Below are positions 8,210-16,432 of a stretch of 64,000 nucleotides of DNA, in pieces. How positions within the stretch are numbered: position 1 is the stretch's first letter; every line of letters starts with the position of its first letter. The position numbers were made by a program, and so were the translations under genes. The DNA is from Blastopirellula sediminis (GTDB lineage Bacteria; Planctomycetota; Planctomycetia; Pirellulales; Pirellulaceae): the NCBI RefSeq assembly GCF_020966755.1, contig NZ_JAJKFT010000010.1, positions 3,413,415-3,477,414 on the forward strand, given 5' to 3'. The notes under the pieces were generated by a model, which was not told the origin of the DNA, searched no databases, and was given only the letters and a program-made list of their open reading frames with translations.

Positions 8210-9229
8210 TTAGTTCATGCCGGCCCAGCGACTGCCGGAATAGCGGGAACGAAGCAGTTCGTACGCGGCGACCCCCTTGTCGGGGTCATTCACTTCTTTC
8301 CAAAGCTTGCTCATGAAGTAGAGGGCTTCGGCGTGCATTTCGGGGTTGCCGTAGAACAGGATGTCGGTGTGCAGATAGGCCAGCAGCGCATCTTTCGGCT
8401 GATTCGCCTTAAGGTAGCAGCGTCCCATTGCGTTGTACGCGGCCGAAAAAAGATCGATGTCTTTCGGGTTGGCGCGCTCGATGACCGGTTCGATCATCTT
8501 GACCCCGTCCATCGGTTTCCCCATTTCGGCGACGCAGATCGCTTTGCCGACCGTGGCGAAGTCCTTTTGGCGAGCGACGCCCGGCGACGGCGACTGTAGG
8601 GCGAGGACGTCGTCATACATCTTGACCGCTTCGGCGTATTTGTCTTGGGCGATCAAGGCGCGGGCGGCCAAGACGCGCGAGCGAGCCTGGTAGTCGGCCG
8701 CTTTGGCGTTCGCGATGCTGCCGTAGAACTGCGTGGCCCGATCGTACTGCTGCTGCGCGACCGCCAGGTCGCCGAGCAGTTCGGCCGCTTCGTAGAAGTG
8801 CCAGCTGTTGGGAGCGCTCTGGGCGAACTTGAACAGCAGGTTGGTCGCTTCCTTCTGGTCGGCCGAACCGGCCAGGGCCAAACGAGCGGTGCAGTAAGCC
8901 TTCAGGTATTCCCCTTCTTGCTTCACCAGGTCGGTGCCCGACGGTTCGAGCTTGACCAAGCGATCGAGCGCGTCCTGCAACTGGCCGTTGGCCGCTTCCT
9001 GTCGCGCCTGCTTCAGGGCGAACGGCTCGTCGTCGAACGAGACGGTGACGATCTCTTCGATCGGAACCTCAACCGGCGAGCCCGCCTTGTTGAGGATCAA
9101 TGCGTCTTTGGTGCTGCTGACGATGTTGCCGGTCTGCCCGCCGGACTCGGTCCGAATTTGATCGGCGGAGGCGAGTCCGGTCAGCGCTGCGATCAGCGTG
9201 AGGGAAAGTAATTGACGGGTATTTCGCAT
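8210..9229 (-). CDS. Secreted tetratricopeptide-repeat protein
   Basis: 339 residues. A signal peptide is clear (MRNTRQLLSLTLIAALTGLASA/DQ). Residues 25-75 form a short beta-rich section (TGNIVSSTKDALILNKAGSPVEVPIEEIVTVSF), and the rest is helical with TPR-like units such as AARALIAQDKYAEAVKMYDDVLALQ and AYNAMGRCYLKANQPKDALLAYLHTD. TPR proteins act as scaffolds; this one is predicted to be periplasmic. It sits between the long TPR gene and exbB on the same strand with spacers of 66 and 235 bp, so it is probably an accessory protein of the Exb machine, comparable in position to YbgF/CpoB in Tol-Pal operons. That comparison is by position and architecture only. Confidence 0.85.
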   Translation of the reverse strand: MRNTRQLLSLTLIAALTGLASADQIRTESGGQTGNIVSSTKDALILNKAGSPVEVPIEEIVTVSFDDEPFALKQARQEAANGQLQDALDRLVKLEPSGTDLVKQEGEYLKAYCTARLALAGSADQKEATNLLFKFAQSAPNSWHFYEAAELLGDLAVAQQQYDRATQFYGSIANAKAADYQARSRVLAARALIAQDKYAEAVKMYDDVLALQSPSPGVARQKDFATVGKAICVAEMGKPMDGVKMIEPVIERANPKDIDLFSAAYNAMGRCYLKANQPKDALLAYLHTDILFYGNPEMHAEALYFMSKLWKEVNDPDKGVAAYELLRSRYSGSRWAGMN

Positions 9230-9295
9230 CTTAACGCTCCAGATATTCTTGAGCTGGGAATGGCTCGATCGTGATTAGGTTGGGTTGGACGAGGA

Positions 9296-12200
9296 TTACG
9301 ACGCGGCGGCTTCCGGCTTGGAGAGGCCGACCGGCGATTTGTGCAAAGCGGTCTGAATTTTCTTCAAGAGCGCGTCGAAGCGAGCACGCCATTCGTCTCC
9401 CCCCATATCGGGATAGGCGAACTCGGTGCTGAGGATGTCTTTCTCGGCCATCGCCATGTACTTCTGCTTGGCGTCATCGGCCGACTGGCGCGAAGCGAAC
9501 TGGAACCGAGCGAGGGCCATGTTGTAGCGAGCTTCAAAGAAGATCTCGCGATAGGCCGGCTGGTTGGCGTCCTTCGACGCGTAGCGAGCCAAGACCGATT
9601 GAATGCGGCCCCAGCCCCAGATCGAGTTCTGCTTCTTGTCGTTCGGGTAGGCGCCTTGGATCGCTTCGCCGAACTTGCGGGCTTCGTTTTTGGCGAGCCC
9701 CCAGTCGTACAGCATCTTGGCGGCGTCGACCTGAACGTTAACCATCATCGGGTTTTCTTTCAGGACGTCGACGTACGTTTCCATCGCGGGTTCAAACTCG
9801 CCCAAGCCGGCCCGAGCGGCGGCGATGCGCACTTTGACCTGCAGCAGGAGCTGAGGATTCGTCGTGCCTCCCTCGCTGATGATCCGTTCGTAAACCGTGA
9901 TCGCCTTGTTGAAGAAGCCGGCTGCATCGGTAGCGGCGGTCGGATCGTCTTTCATGCTGACGCCGAGGCCGTAGAAGGTTTCGCCGACCCAGTTCAAAAC
10001 GAGCGGATCTTTGGTCGATTCGCCGACCCGGTTGAGGAACGCTTCAAACCCGGCCGACAGAGCTTTCTTCTGAGCCGGTGGGGCGTTTTCCAATTGGGTT
10101 TGCAGGTCCTTGGCCAGCGAGATGTAGGTCGCCACCAACTGCTTCTTGCCTGCTTCGTCTTCGCCGACCAGGGCCTTGAGCTGCGTCATCGCCTCTTCGG
10201 CCTTGGTCATCATGGCGTCGGTGTCGGCCTGACTTTTAACGTTCGGCAAGGCCGAGATGTAGGCTCGGACCGCCGCCTTGTAGATCATCCCCGGCAACCC
10301 GGTTCGCGAGGTCGCTTCCGACTTCGACTCGACCAACTTCAGCAGGCCGAGGTTGTCTTTCTCGAACAGCGGGAACGCCTTTTCGGGTTCGCCGATGTCG
10401 GTGTAGATCTGGGCCAGCGACAGCGCAGCGATGACGTAGCTATAGTCGGCCGCTTTGCCGGTGTACTTGTCGACGCCGTCGGTCAGGACCTTGAGCGCTT
10501 TGTCTTTCATCGCAGTCAGTTCCGCGTCGGTCGGAGCGGCGTTCGGGGCGCCGTCGGCCGCGGCTTGACGCCGAGCGTTCATCCCACGGAGATAGTTGAC
10601 CCAGATCGATTGACCGAGCTTCAATTCGGCTTCGGAACGAGCGATCGAGTCGGCGGGGATCTTGGCGAGCGTCTTTTCCGCTTCTTCGATTTGCCCTTGG
10701 GCGACTTCAAAGCCGACCAGGGTCGAAAGGGCTTCGTTCGATTCCGGTTCGCCGGCCCATTGGGTCGCGATGAAGTTGACGATCTTTTTGACCTGGGCGA
10801 CTTCAAAGTCCTTCTTTTCGGCGGGCGAATCCTGGTAGATCAGCAGAGCCGAAGCGAGGGCCAACTTGGCACAAGCCTTGGCGCTGGCGCTGGTCGGATA
10901 GCGACGAGCGACGAACGAGGCCTGAACCATCGTCGGGAAGTAGTCTTTCTTCTGGAAAGCGAGGAACGCCAGGCTGTAGCGAATGACGTTCAGGTCGTCA
11001 TTGGAAACGTCGACGTCCGCTTTGCCGAGCGCCATCTTGAGGTACTTGCCGGCGTTGTCAAACGCCTTGTCGAGTCCTTCTTGGGCCGTCTTGATCTGGC
11101 CGGCCAGGTCTTCTTTTTCGGCCGGAGTCTTGGCGGCGGCGAGCTGCTCTTTCAGCTTGTTGATGACGAAGGTTTGCGACTGGATCTCCTGCATCGCGGC
11201 ACGCCCGGCTTCGTTCGCTTCCTGGAACGTCTCCGGCGGCTTGTCGGTGGCGGCGACGGCGGCGTCGGCGCCTTGCAATTCCGTGCGCAGCGCGAGGGCG
11301 TCTTTCTGGTAGGGGCCCGGATACTTCGAGGCGTCGACCACCAGCTTGACCGCTCGCTTCAGCGCTTCGGCCTTGTCTTCTTTCTTCTCCAGCTTCGGCG
11401 CGACCCCTTGGTAGGCCCGAGCGAGTTGGAGCTTCAGCTCAATCCATTCCGGATCGCGATCTTCGCTGACGCGTAGTTGTTGAGCGTCGTACCATTCGCC
11501 GCAAACTTTGACGATCTGTTCGTACTTCGGCGGCTTTTCCGCGTCCCAGCACTTGGCCAGCAACTTGACCGACTTCAACTTCAGCAAACGGAAGTCTTGC
11601 GGCTGATCGCCGAGGATCATCAGGTCGTTTTGAAGCGTGGTGGTCGCCTTCTTCGTGTCTCCCAGCGCCAGTTCGCATTCGGCCTGGTAGAGTCGGGCGT
11701 AGAGCCCCGAGAGGAACTTGCGATAGTTGCCGAAGATGGTGTCGAACTCCTTCGCGGAAGCGGTGAGGAGTTCTTTTTTCTTCTTGTCGTCGGCGGTGAT
11801 CTTCGCTTTTTCGTAGAGCGAGGTCGCGGCCAACAGGTTAGCGCGAACGTAGGCGCCGCGGAGCTCATCGCGAAGTTCGATCTTCGACGCGTCCGCTTTC
11901 GGATCAAGCGTCGAGGGGATTTCTTTCAGCACGTCTCGGATTTGTCCGACCGCCGCTTGATAAACGCCGCGAGCCGCATCGTACTGTTTGGCCGCTTCGT
12001 CCATATGGGCCTTTTTAGCGGCGTCGTCCTTTTCGCGATCGGCCAGCAGTTCTTCCAGCTTGGCCCGTTCCAGCATGATGGCGCCGCGCTGCATCCGCGC
12101 ATCGACCGTCTTGTCATGCTTCGGCTGGGCCTTCACGAACGCTTCCAGATTGCTGTCGGCTTGATCGAGGAGATCTTTGCGAGCGGCCGGGTTGCGTTGC

Positions 12201-12436
12201 GTACGCGAGACTTCGAGCTGGGCGATCGCTTTGCGATACGGCAGGGTCGCCTTCATCGCGGCGGGGGTCTTCGGCGACTTCTCGAGTTGCTCGATGTACC
12301 ACATCGCCGGATCGTAATATCCTTGCTCGATCAACCCGTCCAAGAACGCTTCCCGCGGCTCCTCGGCGCAAAGGGGAGCCGAAAAGAGCATGGCTAGCGC
12401 GAACGTCAAGCTAAAACGTTGAACCCACAGAGGCAT
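9296..12436 (-). CDS. Large secreted helical/TPR-like protein
   Basis: 1046 residues. The N-terminus is a signal peptide (MPLWVQRFSLTFALAMLFSAPLCA/EE). The rest is an alpha-solenoid of charged helices rich in Ala, Lys and Glu, with degenerate TPR-like motifs (for example AAALSLAQIYTDIGEPEKAFPLFEKD shape near residue 670 and LGEFEPAMETYVDVLKENP near 890). I see no catalytic domain and no further membrane helix. The protein is likely a periplasmic scaffold. It starts the run long TPR protein, short TPR protein, ExbB, ExbD, ExbD. A long opposite-strand open frame (711 codons) exists here only because codon bias keeps the complementary frame free of stops. Confidence 0.85.
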   Translation of the reverse strand: MPLWVQRFSLTFALAMLFSAPLCAEEPREAFLDGLIEQGYYDPAMWYIEQLEKSPKTPAAMKATLPYRKAIAQLEVSRTQRNPAARKDLLDQADSNLEAFVKAQPKHDKTVDARMQRGAIMLERAKLEELLADREKDDAAKKAHMDEAAKQYDAARGVYQAAVGQIRDVLKEIPSTLDPKADASKIELRDELRGAYVRANLLAATSLYEKAKITADDKKKKELLTASAKEFDTIFGNYRKFLSGLYARLYQAECELALGDTKKATTTLQNDLMILGDQPQDFRLLKLKSVKLLAKCWDAEKPPKYEQIVKVCGEWYDAQQLRVSEDRDPEWIELKLQLARAYQGVAPKLEKKEDKAEALKRAVKLVVDASKYPGPYQKDALALRTELQGADAAVAATDKPPETFQEANEAGRAAMQEIQSQTFVINKLKEQLAAAKTPAEKEDLAGQIKTAQEGLDKAFDNAGKYLKMALGKADVDVSNDDLNVIRYSLAFLAFQKKDYFPTMVQASFVARRYPTSASAKACAKLALASALLIYQDSPAEKKDFEVAQVKKIVNFIATQWAGEPESNEALSTLVGFEVAQGQIEEAEKTLAKIPADSIARSEAELKLGQSIWVNYLRGMNARRQAAADGAPNAAPTDAELTAMKDKALKVLTDGVDKYTGKAADYSYVIAALSLAQIYTDIGEPEKAFPLFEKDNLGLLKLVESKSEATSRTGLPGMIYKAAVRAYISALPNVKSQADTDAMMTKAEEAMTQLKALVGEDEAGKKQLVATYISLAKDLQTQLENAPPAQKKALSAGFEAFLNRVGESTKDPLVLNWVGETFYGLGVSMKDDPTAATDAAGFFNKAITVYERIISEGGTTNPQLLLQVKVRIAAARAGLGEFEPAMETYVDVLKENPMMVNVQVDAAKMLYDWGLAKNEARKFGEAIQGAYPNDKKQNSIWGWGRIQSVLARYASKDANQPAYREIFFEARYNMALARFQFASRQSADDAKQKYMAMAEKDILSTEFAYPDMGGDEWRARFDALLKKIQTALHKSPVGLSKPEAAAS

Positions 12437-12565
12437 TGATAGAATCCTTGCTGGTCGCGAAATGCGAAGCGATTCGAGCAGAGAGGAGGAAACGACTCGA
12501 TCGCGTGGCTAGTCTAGTTTACCAGGGTATGGTGAAAAGCGGTGGTTTCTGGTGAATACTGTGCC

Positions 12566-12583
12566 CCAAACAGGCCAGTTTGG
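12566..12583. promoter_or_regulatory. Near-perfect palindrome upstream of the TPR/Exb genes
   Basis: The 18-bp sequence has arms CCAAAC and GTTTGG around AGGCCA, with one symmetric mismatch. It lies between the stop of the VWA gene and the start of the long TPR gene, 130 bp before that start. It could be a protein-binding operator or a weak hairpin; no T tract follows on either strand. I cannot choose between them. Confidence 0.3.
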
Positions 12584-12636
12584 TGGTTTGTTTTAACTTA
12601 TCCGTCGAAACTCGATCATTCAACTGCATCCTGCAT

Positions 12637-14694
12637 CTAAAATCCGTTTGTTCGTCGACGTTCGGTCGCTCGTATTAGTTGTTCCAGGTAGGCGAACTCG
12701 TCGTGACGTGCCAGTTGGCGGTTAGCGCGACCGAGCATCGAGGACAATTCGCTCGCGTCTCCCCCCCGTTGACGTACGAAGTACGATTCACGCATCAGCC
12801 CGCCTGCTTGGACCGCCAACTGCGCGGCTTGCAGCGAGAGAGGCGAAGCTTCCCACGACGGCGCAAATTGCAGGCGACTGACGACCTGCACTTCTTTTTT
12901 CGGTTTGCCGGTCGCCGGATCCTGCCAAGTCGCCTCGACGCGGGCGACTTCGTTCGGACCATCCGGCGTCAGGACGACTTCAAACAGCGCCGACGCCGCT
13001 TCTTCACCATGAAGTTCGAGCGGCTGTTGACCAGAACCAAGACCGGCCGCTTCGACCTGGCAACCGACCAGGCGGTACGAAGCGACGCTCTTTACATTCC
13101 AGTGAACGGTCAAGCGAAGGTCGGTCGCCAGGCAAGTCGACTTGCCGAAGTCGACCTGCTCGAGACCACGAAGGAGCGAACGTTCGTCGTTTGATGCGAC
13201 GACCGAGCCGACCTCGCGCCAGAACTTGCTAAGCGGGCCGTACTGATCGCTATTGTCGATCGTGAACCAGTGGTAGTCGACTTGCTGCGAGTTGGCGTCG
13301 TCAATCAGCGGTTCCAGTTCGCCGCAGGTCGCGTCGCTCAAGTGGTCAAAGCGATCCGAGATGACGATCAGCGGACGGCGAATGTCGCCGAACGAAGCCG
13401 TGCGGAGGGCGACGGCCGACGAAAAACGAATCCCTTCGGCCAGGCAATCGCTGTCATTCGGGGTCATCTGTTGCAAGGTTTCACGCCAGGCGGCGGCGTC
13501 GGCCGAGGTCGCGTCTTCGACCAGCGTATGGCTGAATTCGTCAATGCAGACCAGCGAGACCGTGTCGTACGGCGACATCCGCTCGATCAGTTCTCCCAAG
13601 GCCTGGCGAACGCTGTCCCAGCGACCGCTCTCTTTCATCCCGGCGGTCAGGTCGACGGCGATCGTCAAATGGGTCGGGGGACGATCGACGATGTCGGCGC
13701 TGCCGGCGATCATGCCGACCTGCAGCAATTGGACTCCCGAGTTGGCGAAGGCAGCCGGACCAGCGGCGGTACGAAGAGCGACCTGCTGCCGTTCCGCTTT
13801 AATGAACATGGCGCCGCCGAGTGCGGCCAACTCTTCCAAGCGAATCGGTTGCGGCACGCCGGTATCGACAGTGATCTGGCGAACCGCTTCTCGCCAACTG
13901 CGAGTCGCCGCGAGCGGCGCGGTGATCGAGTTCAGTTTGTCGTTGGGGAGCGAAATGAACGGCTGCTCTTCTTCACGCAGCAGGAACTGGCGATCGTAAC
14001 CTGGCGCGAGGGAAAAGAACTCGGCCATTTGGTCGGTCGAAGGAGCGCGCTGAATCTCACGCGGTTTGGCGTCGATCAGCGGTCGGGCGCCGAGCGGTTT
14101 CCACCGCATCAAGAAGGCGTCGGCCATCAGGTTCGACGGCAAGTCGGAAGCCAAGTGGACCAACTGCGGAGGAATCGCCTTCGCCGGAGGTTGGGTTGGA
14201 TCGTCCCAGTCAAGTTGGCGATAGCCCGCCGTGTCGACGTTGGAGGTGGGCTGTTCCCGGAGATGTTGCGCCAAGTCGACAATCGCCAGATCGTCCGGAA
14301 CCGGTCCGAGCCAAGCGAGTGATTCGACCGCCGTGTCAATCGGTTCGGGAGCGACTGCGATCGAGGGAATTGGCGCCTCAGGAGTCGGTTTTGTCGCCTG
14401 CCAGCCCCTGAACGAAGCCGATACTAGCAAGCAGGCAGCCGTCCCCCAAACGAGGATGTTTTGCCAGCGAAGAGGTTGCCGATCGCTGCGACGGGCTCGC
14501 TCATTGCGCGAACTGTGCAAAATTCGATCGGCAAGACCATATGGAACCGAGATGTCGCGCAGCGCTTCGTCAATCTCCCCGTCGGTTAGATCGACCTGCG
14601 ATGCGGCCTGAAGACGCGCAGCCAGATCGGGCGGCGTCGGCGTGCGACGAAGGATTTCGTCTAAATCATCGAATTGTGGATCTGGCGTGTCCAC
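12637..14694 (-). CDS. Membrane VWA-domain protein with anti-sigma-like N-terminus
   Basis: 685 residues. Residues 1-75 are cytoplasmic and helical with two similar short units (DEILRRTPTPPDLAARL and DEALRDISVPYGLADRI). A transmembrane helix follows at about 79-95. The large outer part has a von Willebrand A fold from about 340: HLTIAVDLTAGMKESG would be the metal site, but the canonical D-x-S-x-S is D-L-T-A-G, so it is degenerate. The end (YLEQLIRATERRR) is polar. The family resembles YfbK/VWA proteins. It directly follows the ECF sigma gene on the same strand (43 bp), and the cytoplasmic N-terminus plus single helix is the layout of anti-sigma factors, so it may hold the sigma factor at the membrane. 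That role is inferred from layout only. Confidence 0.8.
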   Translation of the reverse strand: MDTPDPQFDDLDEILRRTPTPPDLAARLQAASQVDLTDGEIDEALRDISVPYGLADRILHSSRNERARRSDRQPLRWQNILVWGTAACLLVSASFRGWQATKPTPEAPIPSIAVAPEPIDTAVESLAWLGPVPDDLAIVDLAQHLREQPTSNVDTAGYRQLDWDDPTQPPAKAIPPQLVHLASDLPSNLMADAFLMRWKPLGARPLIDAKPREIQRAPSTDQMAEFFSLAPGYDRQFLLREEEQPFISLPNDKLNSITAPLAATRSWREAVRQITVDTGVPQPIRLEELAALGGAMFIKAERQQVALRTAAGPAAFANSGVQLLQVGMIAGSADIVDRPPTHLTIAVDLTAGMKESGRWDSVRQALGELIERMSPYDTVSLVCIDEFSHTLVEDATSADAAAWRETLQQMTPNDSDCLAEGIRFSSAVALRTASFGDIRRPLIVISDRFDHLSDATCGELEPLIDDANSQQVDYHWFTIDNSDQYGPLSKFWREVGSVVASNDERSLLRGLEQVDFGKSTCLATDLRLTVHWNVKSVASYRLVGCQVEAAGLGSGQQPLELHGEEAASALFEVVLTPDGPNEVARVEATWQDPATGKPKKEVQVVSRLQFAPSWEASPLSLQAAQLAVQAGGLMRESYFVRQRGGDASELSSMLGRANRQLARHDEFAYLEQLIRATERRRTNGF

Positions 14695-14736
14695 TTGGGG
14701 GGAAACTCCGCAATCATATATCAGTCCGGCTATCTG

Positions 14737-15285
14737 TCATTTCGATTGACGAGCCGAAAGATATTCCCGTAGCCGCCCTCGCGCTCGATTCACGCGGGAT
14801 AAGACCGTTCCAATCGGAACTCCCAGCGTTTCCGCCGCTTCTCGGTGCGTTAGCTCACCAACGACGACCAGTAACAGAGTCTCTTTCAGCTCGGTCGGCA
14901 GACGATCAAGGGCCGCTTGCATCTCGGCGCTTAATTCGTCTCCAAAAGGATCGACGTCAAACGTCGCGCGATCGAGCATCTCGGAATCGCCCACGCTTTT
15001 GACGTCGCTCTTTTTCCGCCAGCGATCAATGATTCGGCGTCGCAAGATCGACGCGAGCCAGGCTCGTTCGCTCCGTTCGGGATCGAGCTTCGCACGTCCG
15101 GTCCAGACCGACCGAAACGCCTCCTGAAGGACATCTTCAGCCAAGTGGCGATCCCCGAGCATCCGAAACGCAACGCGATAGAGCGCCGGGCTATGCTCGT
15201 GAATGAGTCGCTCAAATTGCTCGGAAGATAACGGCAACGCGGCTGGCTCCGATGGGCCAATGCTTCGATGGGAAACCTTTATCAT
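14737..15285 (-). CDS. ECF-type RNA polymerase sigma factor
   Basis: 182 residues from the ATG at 15283-15285; the frame continues upstream across the divergent gene's start and is not likely used. Region 2 is visible in LYRVAFRMLGDRHLAEDVLQ and EAFRSVWTGR, with RAWLASILRRRIIDRWRKKS, and region 4 in LPTELKETLLLVVVGELTH followed by REAAETLGVPIGTVLSRVNRA, the helix-turn-helix that reads the -35 element. There is no region 1 or 3, as in sigma-70 group IV factors. It is followed by the VWA membrane protein and then by the Exb block. The first gene downstream being membrane-bound with a cytoplasmic tail suggests a sigma/anti-sigma pair. Confidence 0.92.
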   Translation of the reverse strand: MIKVSHRSIGPSEPAALPLSSEQFERLIHEHSPALYRVAFRMLGDRHLAEDVLQEAFRSVWTGRAKLDPERSERAWLASILRRRIIDRWRKKSDVKSVGDSEMLDRATFDVDPFGDELSAEMQAALDRLPTELKETLLLVVVGELTHREAAETLGVPIGTVLSRVNRARGRLREYLSARQSK

Positions 15286-15361
15286 ATCATAACGTCGTTT
15301 TTTCGCCTCGGAATTTACCCGGATGTCGCTTCCCCCCGCCGGTGGACGATAAAATAAAGAT

Positions 15362-16432
15362 ATGAACGCCTCGGAAAGCCCCAAACGACGACCTCCCCGC
15401 AACTATTTCTCGCGTCGAGAGCAGGTCCGCCTGTTCCTCCTCTCGGGCGCGTTGACGCTCACTTTCATCCTGATTTACCAGGCGGCCCAACCGTCCACCT
15501 GGCAAAAACTGTTCGGAGACGAAGGTCCTCCGCCGGTCGCTCAGGAAGAGATCGACACGCGGGTTCCCCGCAAAGCGGTCGAAGATGAGCCGATGGAAGG
15601 AGCGTTTAAGGTCGTTCCGCCAACTCCCTTCACCATGAACCGAACCGGCGCCAAAGTCGAAGCGGGGAAACCGGCCATCCCCGAAGAAGACTTGGCGACC
15701 ATTCAAGACGACTCGGTCTTTCGGCAGGCGGAATATGGAGCGTGGCGCCAAATCTTCTATGCGCTGCAAAAGACGCCTGACGATTCATTAACTCCGGCTC
15801 AGGCCGAGCCGGTGCAGTTCGCCCAACTCTTTCGTCAGCCTGACGAGTATCGCGGCAAGTTGGTCGCGGTCTCCGGTACGGTCAAACGAGTCGTGAAGGT
15901 CGACGCCTCGAAGGAAGATCTGGGAGTTGATCATCTTTGGCAGATCTGGCTCTTCTCCGGCGCTGACGCCAACCCGATGGTGATCTATTCGCTGGAACTC
16001 CCGGATCAGTTCCCGACCGGACTAAAGGTGAACGAACGAGCGACGATTGTCGGCGTCTTCTTCAAACGTTGGATTTATAAGGCGGAAGGAGGCATCTTCA
16101 CCGCGCCGCTGCTGTTATCGAAGAGCGTCGCGTGGTCCCCTCCCCCGCAATACAAACCGATGTCGATGACGCAACTGGGAATCGGCATTGCCGTTTCGGT
16201 GGTCGTCGCCCTGGTGATCGCGACGTTGATTTTCCGCAAGAGTAACGACGCCGAATCCGTGGCCGAAAGAATGATCCGCGATCGCCAGGAAGAGAAGTTC
16301 CGTTCCGAAGTGGGCGAGATGGATACCGGCGTTTCGGTCCGCGACCAATTGAAAGCGGTCGCCGCCCAATTGGAACAGCGAACTAGTGATTCAAAAAGCG
16401 ACGAGTCAGAAAGTGACGAGACGAATGCGTAG
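15362..16432 (+). CDS. Hypothetical membrane protein with OB-fold-like domain
   Basis: 356 residues. Helix 1 is at about 23-40 (LFLLSGALTLTFILIYQ) and helix 2 at about 268-288 (IGIAVSVVVALVIATLIF). The segment between them holds a domain of about 100 residues with EYRGKLVAVSGTVKRVVKV, a strand pattern like the OB-fold of tRNA_anti/CcmE-type modules. The tail is acidic and helical. The same domain recurs in the next gene (QFRGAAMRVSGTVRRITKI), so the two are paralogous in that part. I recognise no named family. Its start is 76 bp from the divergent sigma gene's start. The last eight bases overlap the next gene (ATGCGTAG), which suggests translational coupling. Confidence 0.78.
   Translation: MNASESPKRRPPRNYFSRREQVRLFLLSGALTLTFILIYQAAQPSTWQKLFGDEGPPPVAQEEIDTRVPRKAVEDEPMEGAFKVVPPTPFTMNRTGAKVEAGKPAIPEEDLATIQDDSVFRQAEYGAWRQIFYALQKTPDDSLTPAQAEPVQFAQLFRQPDEYRGKLVAVSGTVKRVVKVDASKEDLGVDHLWQIWLFSGADANPMVIYSLELPDQFPTGLKVNERATIVGVFFKRWIYKAEGGIFTAPLLLSKSVAWSPPPQYKPMSMTQLGIGIAVSVVVALVIATLIFRKSNDAESVAERMIRDRQEEKFRSEVGEMDTGVSVRDQLKAVAAQLEQRTSDSKSDESESDETNA

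Noticed and set aside
9341..11476. 711-codon open frame on the plus strand
   Set aside because: It lies antisense to the long TPR protein, has no family motif and arises because the complementary codon bias avoids stops. The minus-strand gene has a signal peptide and a normal start.
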